Positions 49,515 to 59,624 of a stretch of DNA of 64,000 nucleotides are shown here, in pieces. The DNA is taken from NCBI GenBank assembly GCA_963576735.1, contig OY755197.1, forward strand, positions 8,816,501 to 8,880,500, in the 5' to 3' direction. Numbering within the stretch: position 1 is the first letter of the stretch; each line of letters opens with the position of its first letter. The stretch is from Bedellia somnulentella. Lineage: Eukaryota > Arthropoda > Insecta > Lepidoptera > Bedelliidae. The position numbers and the translations under genes are program-made. The notes beneath the pieces were generated by a model, which was given only the letters and a program-made list of their open reading frames with translations, was not told the origin of the DNA and made no database searches.

Positions 49515-50104
49515 CTAACTCACATTAATATTAGCTTCACCTGGATGTATGTAGGTATGTATCAGAATTTTAAACGGAGCGATAAAAAAATGTACACTTA
49601 ACGAGAATAAGGGACAATATAATAGTTTCATAGATTCATCCCACTTTCCTGATTAGGGTCGCCAATACTAACAAGTTAAAAATAGGTATAGTATATAAAA
49701 AATGTAAAACACGCTTTTGAAGCATATTAAACTTAAAAGTGAAAAATAATTCCCAATATTAATTGAAAGTCCTGAAAAAGCTAAGGGCGCTCTATGCCAT
49801 ATTTTTCGACTATCGAGCCAGAAACATTTTTTTTCGTGCTAAAGCCACTACCACCACGACAAAGCCGAGATACCACAGGCACAGCTTTATTCGGTATATT
49901 TGCGAAAAATATTTACATCTTAATCTGTGCAACGATATTATTTATACAGATGCATTAAATCGGCGGAAGACGATATATGAGGCGTAAAAAGTTATTGACT
50001 TCAGAATTCATATTCCATGACCTTGGCGTAATTTCTGGTCGCTTACTCTTGTCTTGAATATATTTTATTAATTATTGCGGTTTCTTTATAAAGTACTTCG
50101 AATA
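49515..50104. other. unique stretch with a 74-codon open frame of doubtful status
   Basis: The frame at 49763-49987 is basic and Tyr/Arg/Lys-rich (KPRYHRHSFIRYICEKYLH) and not in a known repeat. It lacks a good acceptor, signal peptide or domain and is kept as unassigned. Confidence 0.35.
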
Positions 50105-50440
50105 CATTCAGTGTGCAAATCAAAAAGACGTGGGTTACAATCCTGAATCAATCCTATACCTACGTTTTCTGTGTTTGATCATACATCAGTGCTATAATGG
50201 TGAGGATAATAATTTCAGAGAAAACCCACATTACTCTGTTATAATTAGTGAGTGGTTTTACTGAAAGTTTGGCTATAGGCCTGCCCCTTCGATCTACCCC
50301 CTATATGCCGAATATTCAATCCTGCAAAACTTGGGTCCTCTGATTCTGAACACCAGGTCACGGACTGTCTCATAATGCTCAGATTAAAAACCGAGGATCT
50401 CTACCATACCTTAGAAGGATATAAGTCGTGAATGTAAATA
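50105..50440 (+). repeat. SINE-T copy, ancient
   Basis: GTGGGTTACAATCCTGAATC (B box), GGTGAGGATAATAATTTCAG, GGCCTGCCCCTTCG, TTCTGAACACCAGG and CCTTAGAAGGATATAAGTCG keep the family order with many changes. Confidence 0.65.
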
Positions 50441-50611
50441 TGATAAACAGGGGGCAAGAACCGCAACACAGTCCTATCATCGTGTTTTCGTATCGTAAAT
50501 ATGATTCATTGTGACGTTATAGATCTGTTGTTTTACGGTACACATGAATAATACACATTTTAAATGCTTATTAGTTTCAAAATTTCAATAATAATAATTG
50601 TTGATTTTGAT

Positions 50612-50690
50612 GTCAAAAGAGGTAGCCAGAGCTTTAGGATAAGAAATCTTTCAGCTTTTTTTAGAAATTGAGTAGACAAAACATTATAAA
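50612..50690 (-). repeat. SINE-A fragment, old
   Basis: AAAAGAGGTAGCCAGAGC..AAATCTTTCAGC..GAAATTGAGTAGACAAAAC. Confidence 0.55.
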
Positions 50691-50703
50691 GCATAAATAG
50701 CAT

Positions 50704-50855
50704 AGGTCCACACATATGACTTAGAATATCACTACCCTGAAAAGAATGATGGATGTAAACGAAGCTAGAGAGGTTTGTCAGGATCGTACGAAGTGGCGAT
50801 CAATAGTCTCAGCCTACCCCAATGGGAACTAATGGCGTGAGTCTATGTATGTATG
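50704..50855 (+). repeat. chimeric retrocopy: SINE-A head joined to LINE-B 3' end
   Basis: TAAATAGCAT at 50694-50703 and 50856-50865 flank one insertion. Its first about 35 bp (GACTTAGAATATCACTACCC) match the SINE-A head in plus orientation. From 50738 it is LINE-B coding sequence through AYPNGN, the hairpin and the TATG tail. Confidence 0.75.
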
Positions 50856-50865
50856 TAAATAGCAT

Positions 50866-51739
50866 TAAAGTAAACGTGAGTCTATAATCGTAAGTTACAG
50901 ATTAATACGAATATATCCAAAGGAGCGAAGCTTTACTAAGGAAGACATGTAGTTTAATTTAATTGTTTAGTTAGTCTTTACTTTTACATAAAAGAGATAA
51001 AGTTTCATATTATTAGCTGAACCAGTTATAATAAATTAAAAAATCCATTGCCCGATTTTAATATAACATAACCTGCTCTAAGACGCCATGAATAATATTC
51101 GATTTACATTGAAAATAGAGTAGTGTAATGTGAAGCCTCTTCTATACTGTTATAAGAACACAGAAAACATCGGTTTATAAAGTTTTTATCTTATTCGCGC
51201 TTCAGTAGTTGTCGCACTCAATTAATTATGTCTGTAAATCAAATCAAACTATCTTTCCGTTGTGTTGTAGTTAAACTATATATTGTTTAAAATAATGTGG
51301 CGCTAGTGTCGCTTTAGAAAAAATACATATTATGGAATATTATTTTTGCAACCGACTAAGTTAATTATGTGAATTTAAAAGAAATTAGTTGAATTGTATA
51401 ACTACTAAATTTTAGACTTTTGTGGGCGAATGGCAAAGTATGGAACCGTTATAGATTTGGAATGTGTTTGTTTCTTTTCAAATATAACGAACTTCGATAA
51501 AATAATAGAAATCAATAATAAAATAAAAAAAATACTTAGTTCAAATTATAACTTTGATTTTAATTTATGTTTAAAGTAAAAATATTGCTGCTTACTATCC
51601 ATAAAATGTTTTTGATTGTAGCGTCCTAAAACAAACCCCTTCTTAAACCAATGCAATGTATACTTAAAATTTTATTGAATTCAGGAATCAACAACGGAAA
51701 CATTAGAATCAACATATGTCCTTTAGATTACATGTAACA
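50866..51739. other. AT-rich stretch, no gene seen
   Basis: Nothing recognised; no strong splice pair around an open frame. Confidence 0.4.
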
Positions 51740-52648
51740 ATTTAAAGATATCTTTACAATAGAAGAGAAATCTGGGGGCACGGCAGTGCCCCTGCCAAGT
51801 CTCGAGCAAAACGGGCACGGCCGTACCATCTTTTCTCGAAGCGGTTCGCGGCTGTTTCGCCCCCCCTATATCTTCGACGTGGACAAAGCTAGGAGTTTAG
51901 GTTTTCGGTGAATAATAGTAGGCATTAGAACAAGCTTAAGTTCGAAATTACACGCCAAATGAATTAATAGTTTAGGAGTTACGGTCGATCAAAGTTACAC
52001 CATTTTGTCACTCACTGATTCACTGACAGATCATCAAAAATCTAAGGTACTTCTAGCAGACTTAGAAACTTCAAATTTTGCACCAAGATAGGTCATTAGC
52101 CACATATAAAGGAAAAATTATAAAAACATTAAAAAATTATATGCCATAGAAAACAATTTTATATTTGCGGTTTGGCAAGAACATTATGTATGGATTTTGA
52201 CTGCATTGTTAACTTCGTTCGTTGTTCAAGTACCTATTCAATTGGATGAATACATACATAGAATAGAAAAGAATAATATAAATGTAATACATAGACTATC
52301 ATTAATACAAATTAATACATAAAGTTCATTAAATTAATAAAGCTGAAACTCCATTGTATTGCGATAAATATTGTATGCGCGCTCGATAGATGGCGTTGTA
52401 CCTGTCTGAATCGCGCTATGGTTTCGTTACAAAGCGCAGTGTAAGTAGTACTTCAAAACAATTCGATAATTTTCATTTGAAAGCGCCATCTGTCTATGAA
52501 AACCTATTTCGAAACTAAAAAATATTGTAGTGATAATTGATATTCGGAGAATTTTACGTGTTATTTAGTTTAGTTTAGTTATAGTTTGTAAGTTAGTAGA
52601 TATATATTTATTTAGTTAGTTATTTAATATGGCTCTAATTGGAATTAG
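51740..52648 (+). mobile_element. probable noncoding part of a decayed Helitron-type element
   Basis: A base-balanced block (51776-51905) starts with a GGGGCAC/GTGCCCC hairpin and continues CGAGCAAAACGGGCACGGCC, GAAGCGGTTCGCGGCTG, ATATCTTCGACGTGG. I recognise this type of sequence from insect repeats but not its exact family. GATAGATGGCG (about 52386) and CGCCATCTGTCTAT (about 52484) form a dyad. The link to the downstream helicase is by position only. Confidence 0.4.
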
Positions 52649-53263
52649 AATATAGTAATAAAAATAGGAGCAAAAGTGATGCTAAGAAGAAATATTGACG
52701 TTAGTTTAGGTTTAGTAAATGGTTCCATCGGTATAGTACAAAGTGTAAAGTATAATCCTGAGGACCTAAAGAAAGTAAAAACAATAGTAATCAAATTTAG
52801 TAATGACCACTCATATGAACTTTGTGCTGTTAAAACCAAATTTGAAATTATATCTAGAGCGTATGTTCATCAGGAACAATTCCCCATATGCATAGCTTAT
52901 GCTATAACCATACATAAGAGTCAGGGGCTGAGTCTAAACAATGCAATGATGGATATAGGTTCTTCAGTTTTTACCTGTGGTCAAGCATACGTGGCCCTTT
53001 CAAGAGTGACTAGTTTGGGTGGATTACATTTAATAAATGTGAATTTTAGTAGTATCAAAGCGCAGGAGACAGCAATAGCTGAATATAATCGACCCCCAAG
53101 TATATATCGCCCAGACTTGTCTACCTTAGAAGTAACGAAGCCTCAGAGAAGAAACAAAAGAGATAGAGATAGAGAATGGTTTCTAAGCAAAGCAGTAACT
53201 GACGTCCAAGAAATTGTGAGGTCACCTAAAAGTAAAAGAAAGAAATACACTTACAAAAAATAA
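52649..53263 (+). pseudogene. Helitron/PIF1-family helicase, C-terminal fragment
   Basis: The frame opens at 52649 (stop at 52646) and ends at TAA 53261-53263, about 204 codons. It reads KIGAKVMLRRNIDVSLGLVN, then CIAYAITIHKSQGLSLNNAM (helicase motif V region), GQAYVALSRVTSLGGLHLIN (motif VI with the arginine finger), and a basic tail rich in RNKRDRDRE and KSKRKKYTYKK. Walker A/B motifs, the Rep domain and the ATPase N-terminal half are missing, so it cannot be an active helicase. The stop lies 5 nt before a 191-bp inverted repeat. Confidence 0.85.
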
Positions 53264-53268
53264 ATGAG

Positions 53269-53966
53269 ATCCCACCAAAAACATTAAATGTAAAAAAAAT
53301 GCCAAGTCTCTCGATGCAGTCTTTCCATCGTAAAAAGTTTTGAGATCTCATAGAAGCCAAGTCCTAATCAAAATATTTCGTAGTTATAAATCAACATTTA
53401 GTAATTGTATCAATAGTTTTCTTTATATTATAATTATAGTGACTTGGCAATGAGCACAAATTAAAAGCTGCTTGCTGCCTGGAATTATGTGCAAATGTTA
53501 CTGACGAGACCAGTGATCAGATTATTTGTTGTGTGTGAATCATGATGGCCACTACCGACTACATACTCCAATACAATAATTAAGAATACCTTACGGGCCA
53601 TCGCTTTATAAAAGTAAATGAATCGAGAGTGCACTAAGACTGACTGCCGTTGCCGAAATTCGGTTGGGACGACACGGATAAACCAAAAGAAAATTAATTT
53701 TGTGATATTAATGTTTACGCATGCGGTGTGTGTAACTTTCAACTCCTCCAAATATGCCGTTTTATTTGTTTCTTCTTGTGCTCATTGCCAAGTCACTATA
53801 ATTATAATATAAAGAAAACTATTGATACAATTACTAAATGTTGATTTATAACTACGAAATATTTTGATTAGGACTTGGCTTCTATGAGATCTCAAAACTT
53901 TTTACGATGGAAAGACTGCATCGAGAGACTTGGCATTTTTTTTACATTTAATGTTTTTGGTGGGAT
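53269..53966. mobile_element. 698-bp element with perfect 191-bp terminal inverted repeats
   Basis: 53269-53459 and 53776-53966 are exact reverse complements by eye (ATCCCACCAAAAACATTAAA at the outer edge, TGAGCACAA at the inner edge). They enclose 316 bp of unique sequence without a useful ORF. Perfect arms imply very recent formation or strong homogenisation. It could be a foldback/MITE inserted at the helicase stop, or an inverted duplication of the Helitron 3' end. No target duplication is evident. Confidence 0.8.
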
Positions 53967-54264
53967 ACTGTTTTCTTGACATCAGTAAAGTTATAAACAC
54001 TAAAAGCAACCGCTTCCAGTCTAGACCACTTATGTTTGTATAAAAAATATCTGTAAAAGAACAAAACAAAATAAAAATAACTCGACATAAAAATTTACAA
54101 GATGTGTGTATGGTATTTTTCCATTTCTTGTTTAATTAGATTTTATTACTCTCAGATTAACACAAAGCAAGGTTAAGAGTAATAGTAATGTATGAATTTC
54201 GAGAATGTGTTTTTCATGATGTATGAGTGAGTGTATATAATAATATAAATTTGTTTTAATGATA

Positions 54265-54480
54265 GCCGTGTAGTACCGGCTTAGAATGTCCGCTGTAGAA
54301 GGTGACTAATGGGGTATGGGGCCTTTTCAAATGGTTTTTGGGCAATGCGGTTGGAAACCCTTCACCAACGATACTTTTTTCTACCATCTTATCCCCTATT
54401 AACTTCCAAATGTGGCTGAGTTTCCAGCTCTGAAGCTCTGGCTGCCCGTTTTTGAGATTTATGGCCGTGAGTATTTGTTT
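54265..54480 (+). repeat. SINE-A copy (TTTTTGAG subtype)
   Basis: GCCGTGTAGTACCGGCTTAG to GGCCGTGAGTATTTG; part of the CTACCCATGGGTGT region is deleted. Confidence 0.82.
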
Positions 54481-54503
54481 GTTAATTTGTGTCTTTATTA
54501 GTT

Positions 54504-55025
54504 CGCTGTGAACTGTCGGCTTAAAATAACACTTAACCAGAATATTTCCTCTCCTTTGATGTCGATGAGGTGGTTTGAGGTATTGAGGATATTAAGTGAT
54601 AATCGGGCAGAGGTTGGAGAACATCTTATTTTTTTTATTTATACATACATACATATACTCACGCCATTAGTTCCCATTGGGGTAGGCAGAGACTATTGAT
54701 CGCCACTTCGTACGATCCTGACAAACCACTCTAGCTTCGTTTACATCCATCAATCTTTTCATGCATGCTCTTTTATTCTTCATACTTCGGACGCCAGCCT
54801 TTTTGAGCACACTCTCAATTTGGTTCAAGTGTGTTCTCCGTGGTCGTCCTCTACTAACATTACCATCCACACTAGCTCTATAGATCCCTTTTACCAATTT
54901 TCTATCATCCATCCTCTCTATATGCCCAAACCATCTCAACATTCCTTTTTTTTTATATTGCTGAAATTTTCAAGTGGCTAAGGATATTCAAGAACAGAAG
55001 CTACTACTATTTGGATTTTTTGCCA
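54504..55025 (+). repeat. old SINE-A split by LINE-B
   Basis: GCTGTGAACTGTCGGCTTAA..GATAATCGGGCAGAGGTTGG on the left and TTCAAGTGGCTAAGGATATTC..AGAAGCTACTACTATTTGG on the right are halves of one decayed copy. Confidence 0.65.
54640..54948 (-). repeat. LINE-B 3' fragment, longest and best preserved
   Basis: Minus-strand frame (54942-54667, 91 codons plus stop) reads MLRWFGHIERMDDRKLVKGI, then SRGRPRRTHLNQIESVLKKA, RSMKNKRACMKRLMDVNEAR, and DRTKWRSIVSAYPNGN, stop. LRWFGH..RM and the WRSIV motif are typical of the last about 100 residues of APE-type LINE ORF2. The stop TAA lies inside the terminal hairpin region, 10 nt before the TATG tail, so the 3' UTR is almost nil. T-rich flanks (TTTTTTTTAT) suggest the target duplication. 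No upstream RT domain exists in the window. Confidence 0.9.
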
Positions 55026-55274
55026 AAAGCATTTGTATATACCAATTAACACTTTAAATTACTAGTACTAGATACCAGTAGAAGAGAATTTAAATCATAA
55101 AGATAAGTAAGCGGATTGCGTTTACTGTACAACTGATAAAGATCTTGGAAAATCGTGAACTACACAAACATAATAACTAACACATCACTAATTAAAAAGT
55201 CTGTGCGTTTGTCTGGCAATCCGTTTTCAAAAATACTACTTATATACTTAGCTATATATAATCTGTTTGGTATG

Positions 55275-55650
55275 AGATTGAATAGCTTGGCTTTTTTAAG
55301 TGGTTTTTGGGCGATCCGGTTGGAGACCTGTGGGAGTCATGTTAGAGCGCACACTACTGCGGACTCACTCGCACATAGCAGCGTCTTACTCATATTCCTA
55401 CATCGCGGAGAGTAAATGTTTTTCGAGTTAAGCATAGATACAAATTATAAGTTGGTACACAGTAGGGTGTACTGGCCAGTATATCTTTGCTGTTCCCACA
55501 GACCCATCACCAACAAAGTTATGCACCAACATCCTTAATTTTTACAATCTTTTCCCAAACCAAGTTCCAAAAGTGGCTAAGGAATTACATAATATGAAGC
55601 TCTGGCTACCTTTTTCTGGGATTTATAGTCGTGAGTATATGTATGTATTG
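55275..55650 (+). repeat. SINE-A copy split by a solo LTR
   Basis: GGCTTTTTTAAGTGGTTTTTGGGCGATCCGGTTGGAGACC, then the LTR, then GACCCATCACCAAC..TTATAGTCGTGAGTATATG. The 5' head is missing. Confidence 0.85.
55329..55500. mobile_element. solo LTR (172 bp) with 4-bp target duplication
   Basis: Starts TGTGGGA and ends TCCCACA (TG..CA ends, 7-bp inverted termini). GACC is duplicated at 55325-55328 and 55501-55504; removing the LTR and one GACC restores the SINE-A phrase GGTTGGAGACCCATCACC. No internal domain remains, so it is a recombination product. The superfamily (gypsy-, copia- or BEL-like) cannot be fixed from an LTR alone. Confidence 0.85.
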
Positions 55651-55802
55651 ATTTTACTGGAATAGGAACGTATTTTATACTTGTTCTAGACTGCCTTCTA
55701 AAGGGCAAAATGCTCTTACATATCATGTGGCTTGTCTTGGCTTTGACATACACATGCCCCCAGATTCTCTGCTCAACCAATTTTTTACAGTTAATAACAA
55801 AA

Positions 55803-55910
55803 ACTCAAACGTTCACGGCGTATATTTCCAAAGCAGGCTGGCAGAGATACTAACACTTCTGAATGAAATTGTCACCTTGTACACCAGTGTACTAACGTTA
55901 TAGAGCGTAG
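55803..55910 (-). repeat. SINE-T 3' fragment, old
   Basis: AACGTTCACGGCGTATATTTCC..GGCAGAGATACTAACACTTC..AATTGTCACC. Confidence 0.6.
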
Positions 55911-56059
55911 TTAAATAAATATAAAATATATAAACCTACTTTGTTTGTCATCTTGAAAGTGCATATCGCTCCAGCGTCTTTGCTTTGAAATTGTTAAAGG
56001 GTTGCAGCTACTTTTGATGCATTATCAATTAGAATCAGCATTCCACAATACTTGTTGCC

Positions 56060-56303
56060 AGCTGTGTAGTGTCGGCTTAGAATAACACTACCCCATTTCT
56101 ATCCGTGGGTGATCGTAAGAGGCGACTAAGGGTATAGGGGCTTTTTAAGTGATTTTTGGGCGATGTGGTTGGAGACCCGTCACCAAAAACATTTATTATT
56201 ACCATCTTTCCCCCAATCAACATCCAAAAGTGGCTGAGGAATTTCTCATTCTAAAACTCTCGCTACCCCGTTAAGGGATTTATGGCCGTGAGTATACATA
56301 TGA
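56060..56303 (+). repeat. SINE-A full-length copy (GTTAAGGGAT subtype)
   Basis: GCTGTGTAGTGTCGGCTTAG to GGCCGTGAGTATACATATG. Confidence 0.88.
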
Positions 56304-56784
56304 GTATGAGTAAAAGCGTGTATTAGGATTTTATGCTCCCCGTTATTTTATCAATTATCATTTGCCACCTGAAGCGTAATCTTAATATACAATAAAATAT
56401 GATACATCTACAAAACGTATACAACAATGTAAAGCCCCATCGTGTCATCAAACAGTAATTCTATTTCATACTACACTTGTATTTAGTTCATTAACAGATA
56501 ATCTAATCTCACAAAAGTACCAACAGATAATATCACCACTCATGCAAACATACATAGAACAAAAGAAATGCAATTAACACATCGATAAAAGACGGAACGA
56601 TAAATCTGTTTGTTACAGATTCAGACTTTGATTACAATAGCGAGATATTTCGACAGCGATATTTTAATTAAACATTTTCTTATCGCTTATAATGTTCGTT
56701 ACAACACCTCGGTTGATAGAATAGTGGAGAAGTTCATTTGCTGTAAGGATATGGTTAGCTTTGATACGTTATAATCTATATCTA
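56304..56784. other. AT-rich stretch, no gene seen
   Basis: Nothing recognised. Confidence 0.4.
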
Positions 56785-56903
56785 TCTATACTTATAATAA
56801 ATCTGTAGAGAGGTCAATTCTGTACATGAAATATATTTTCAAAATAACTATCAGGTGGTGATTAGGGATCGATACTGATGCCAAAAATGCAATCAGTAAA
56901 ATT

Positions 56904-56941
<38 letters not shown>

Positions 56942-57757
56942 GGTTTGTATGTTCCTTATGGAAACAAAAACTACTCGACGGATTTTAACGAAACTTGGCA
57001 CAATTATTCTTCATACTCCTGCACAGGTTTTTGTATACTTTCCAGCAGAGTAGTAAAGGGGAATTTTGGGAAATTTTGGGAAAACGGGAGAAGTTACTCC
57101 ATTTTTTAAGCTTCCGTCGCGTGTGCAGCCTTAATGGTTAAACTTACATAGAAATCATGTATGACGGAAATATTCTTCATAAAATTATCTAAAAAAAATT
57201 CTCGACAGTTTATGTCTATCTTTTACGGTTGACTCACAATAACACGTGTAATTCCTGATAGCTTAGCAGTTCGGAACATTCTGATTATATTTGTTTACTC
57301 TTACGTTTGTAAACCTCTCACTCATCCCTAATTTAAAAAAGGTAATATTATTACCTATTCAATAAAAAAAAATCATAGAAATCGGTAGTCATACACCGAA
57401 ATTATACATAAAATAAGCCATCGCGCCCGTGACCAAAACCAAATCTTTACTAATTTACATATAACATACTAGATGGCGCCAGTAGTTGCATCCTACATCA
57501 CGTAATGATTTATTTTTTAGATTGTTATAAATACTTCATAGCGTTTTATTCCAAAATTTTGCCAATAAACGGAAATACTGAACCGTTCATTAAAGCGCAT
57601 TCAAAATCACCAAACTACACTGTTTAGGGAGTGCTATAAATTTAATAAATTGAAAACATTGCGCTGAATTTCACAATGCTTGAGCAGTGACTGAAGAAAG
57701 AAACCTCAGATATTTAAAAAAACAACGCTACCCGTGCGAAGCTGGGACGATCCACTA
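56785..57757 (+). mobile_element. non-autonomous Helitron-like element, copy 2
   Basis: 973 bp matching 34622-35599 throughout with scattered substitutions and small length changes in A runs. The end reads GATCCACTAG followed by T, which fits the CTRR|T Helitron rule. The GTCT microsatellite at about 56905-56940 is slightly shorter than in copy 1. The short minus-strand frame across it encodes only the microsatellite peptide. Confidence 0.68.
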
Positions 57758-57818
57758 GTTAATGATAAATTTAAAAATTTTGATGTTCAAAAAATTTTTG
57801 TATTTAACTTAATTTTGA

Positions 57819-58056
57819 CGCCGTGTAGAATACGCTTAGAATAGCACTACCCCGTTTCTACCGATGGGTGTACGTAAAAGGCGACTAACGGTATTGGGCC
57901 TTTTAAGGGATTTTTGGGCGATGCGGTTGGAGACCCATCACCAACAACCTTTACTTTACCATCTTTTCCCCACTCAATTTTCCAAAAGTGGCTTGGGAAT
58001 TTCTAATTCCTTAGCTCTGGCTACCCCTTCTAGGGATTTATAGCCATGAGTATATG
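57819..58056 (+). repeat. SINE-A full-length copy
   Basis: Target duplication TTAATTTTGA at 57809-57818 and 58057-58066. The simple tail is almost absent (GAGTATATG only). Confidence 0.92.
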
Positions 58057-58189
58057 TTAATTTTGAAAAATAAACTTTTTGATTTTTTTTTGAGGTATTT
58101 TTACGGGTATGGGTACGGTTGTCTTCACGGCCATACCTCTCTTCACGATCACGACCCAGCCAAGGAGCTAGAACCAACCTTGAATAGGT

Positions 58190-58383
58190 TGTTTTAAGTG
58201 TGGTACACCACGTTTTACCCATTGTGGGTAGGGAGACTTACGACTACTACCGTTATAGTAGTCAGGACTGGAGACTTACCAAATCCTCCGAAGCACGGAA
58301 TCATCTCTATTTTTAACCGACTTCAAAAAAAGGAGTGTTCTCGATTCGACCCGTGTATATTTTTTATGTTTGTACACCGATTA
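58190..58383. repeat. retroelement-like fragments (CCGAAGCACGGAATCATCT; ACCGACTTCAAAAAA)
   Basis: 58255-58310 ends in ATCCTCCGAAGCACGGAATC, and 58312-58383 reads TTTTAACCGACTTCAAAAAA, GGAG, TTCTCGATTCGACCCGTG. Both phrases are common in lepidopteran repeats; the second also occurs at 36349. No ORF. Confidence 0.5.
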
Positions 58384-58451
58384 CTTCGCCATTTATGAAA
58401 TGATTTAGATATTTTTTCTGAAGTTCTATTAACTTATGCCTGCGATATTTT

Positions 58452-58520
58452 TTCAAACTGGATTAAATCCGGGGATCTCCAACTCTGAAGCCGAGTGTTT
58501 TACTGCTAGACCATGGAGGT
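58452..58520 (-). repeat. tRNA-like SINE head or tRNA pseudogene
   Basis: Minus strand: CCTCCATGGTCTAGCAGT (A-box-like) and CCCCGGATTTAATCCAG (weak B box) at tRNA spacing, with ACTC/GAGT able to form an anticodon stem. The acceptor ends do not pair well. Confidence 0.45.
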
Positions 58521-59476
58521 AAAGGTTGTTTTAGGCATCATGTGATATTACACATACGTTTTTTAACATTTAGCGACTTATAAAAATGTGAAAACTCAAG
58601 TTGCTACTAGTTTGAGGGAAGCCAAAATCTAAAAATATATTACATTAAATATTATTTGCATATTAAACTGAAAACTGATAACGATAACATGTTTGAACTC
58701 GTAAAATTTATTAAAAACTCTTAATGAATAAAAAACGTCCTGGATTTATTCCCCGATGTTTGACTTGAACTTACCCTTAATAAAACATTCTTACGGAAAT
58801 CTTTCCTACACTCTTTGATTGATAGTACACTAGTTTGATTAACCTAAGGAAAATTTAATTAATACAATAAACCGTATCTGAGTTATCGGAACAATAATTC
58901 TGTTTGTGTTTACAAAGACAAATTGTGGTCTTCATTATATGAGCTAATGATGATCACTCTGAACATAAGCCTCTTAAAGATGATCTTAAAGATCAAAAAT
59001 CGGTTTTGCGCTGCTTACATCCAAAGGCTACCCACTCGCTATTTAATCTTCTAATCTTCTTACGTAAATAATACGTGATTTGATTATGTATTTACTTAAG
59101 TCTGTGTGTGTTTGGTGATACTTCAAAGTAAATTGATGAGATTGTTCGTGAAAGACGTATTTATTAATCTGCGGCAAAAGGGGATCCAAATTACAAACAA
59201 ATTGACTTTATATGGAAATTTAAAAACATAGCTTCGGTTGAGTAAATTTGTTTATTTATAAGAAAAGAGGATAATTTATTAAACATCAAAACAATTTACA
59301 GTGACCATATAAAGCCTACTTCCTAAAGAAGGGCAAAGCCCTGCAAACTTAGGATAAGTAGTAAACTAATAATACATTTTGGCGGAAGTTTCATGACAAA
59401 ACAAGTAAAATCGATTAAAAGTTACACAAAGTTAAACATTAGAAGCTAATAAAGATAAAGTTAAAAACAAAAAATA
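58521..59476. other. AT-rich stretch, no gene recognised
   Basis: Near its end ATAAAAATGTTCACGAAAAAG|GTAAGTG (GT at 59497-59498) could be a very short coding start followed by a donor; see findings. Confidence 0.4.
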
Positions 59477-59530
59477 TAAAAATGTTCACGAAAAAGGTAA
59501 GTGTATTTGGGCTTGTGTGCGTGTGTGTGT

Positions 59531-59608
59531 GTTTGTGTTTGTGTCTGTGCATGTGTGTTTGATTCAGTGCGAGAACGATACGAACGATGCACAGACACAA
59601 ACACAAAC
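59531..59608. repeat. 22-bp perfect inverted repeat (hairpin)
   Basis: 59531-59552 (GTTTGTGTTTGTG..TGCAT) is exactly inverted at 59587-59608, with a 34-nt loop of ordinary sequence (GATTCAGTGCGAGAACGATA). It follows a GT run. Confidence 0.8.
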
Positions 59609-59624
59609 ATACATATATATATAC

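Noticed and set aside
49763..49987. 74-codon basic open frame as a small gene
   Set aside because: No promoter, splice, homology or domain signal visible. Length is within chance expectation for this window.
52553..52585. TTTAG repeats as telomere-like sequence
   Set aside because: Only three or four units, and the insect telomere unit is TTAGG, so this is a chance simple repeat.
53485..53751. Open frame inside the spacer of the 191-bp inverted repeat as a transposase
   Set aside because: 88 codons without a DDE or other catalytic motif, with a partly overlapping frame on the other strand. No transposase feature is visible.
56792..57001. Frame encoding repeated DRQT on the minus strand
   Set aside because: Encoded by the GTCT microsatellite inside the Helitron-like element.
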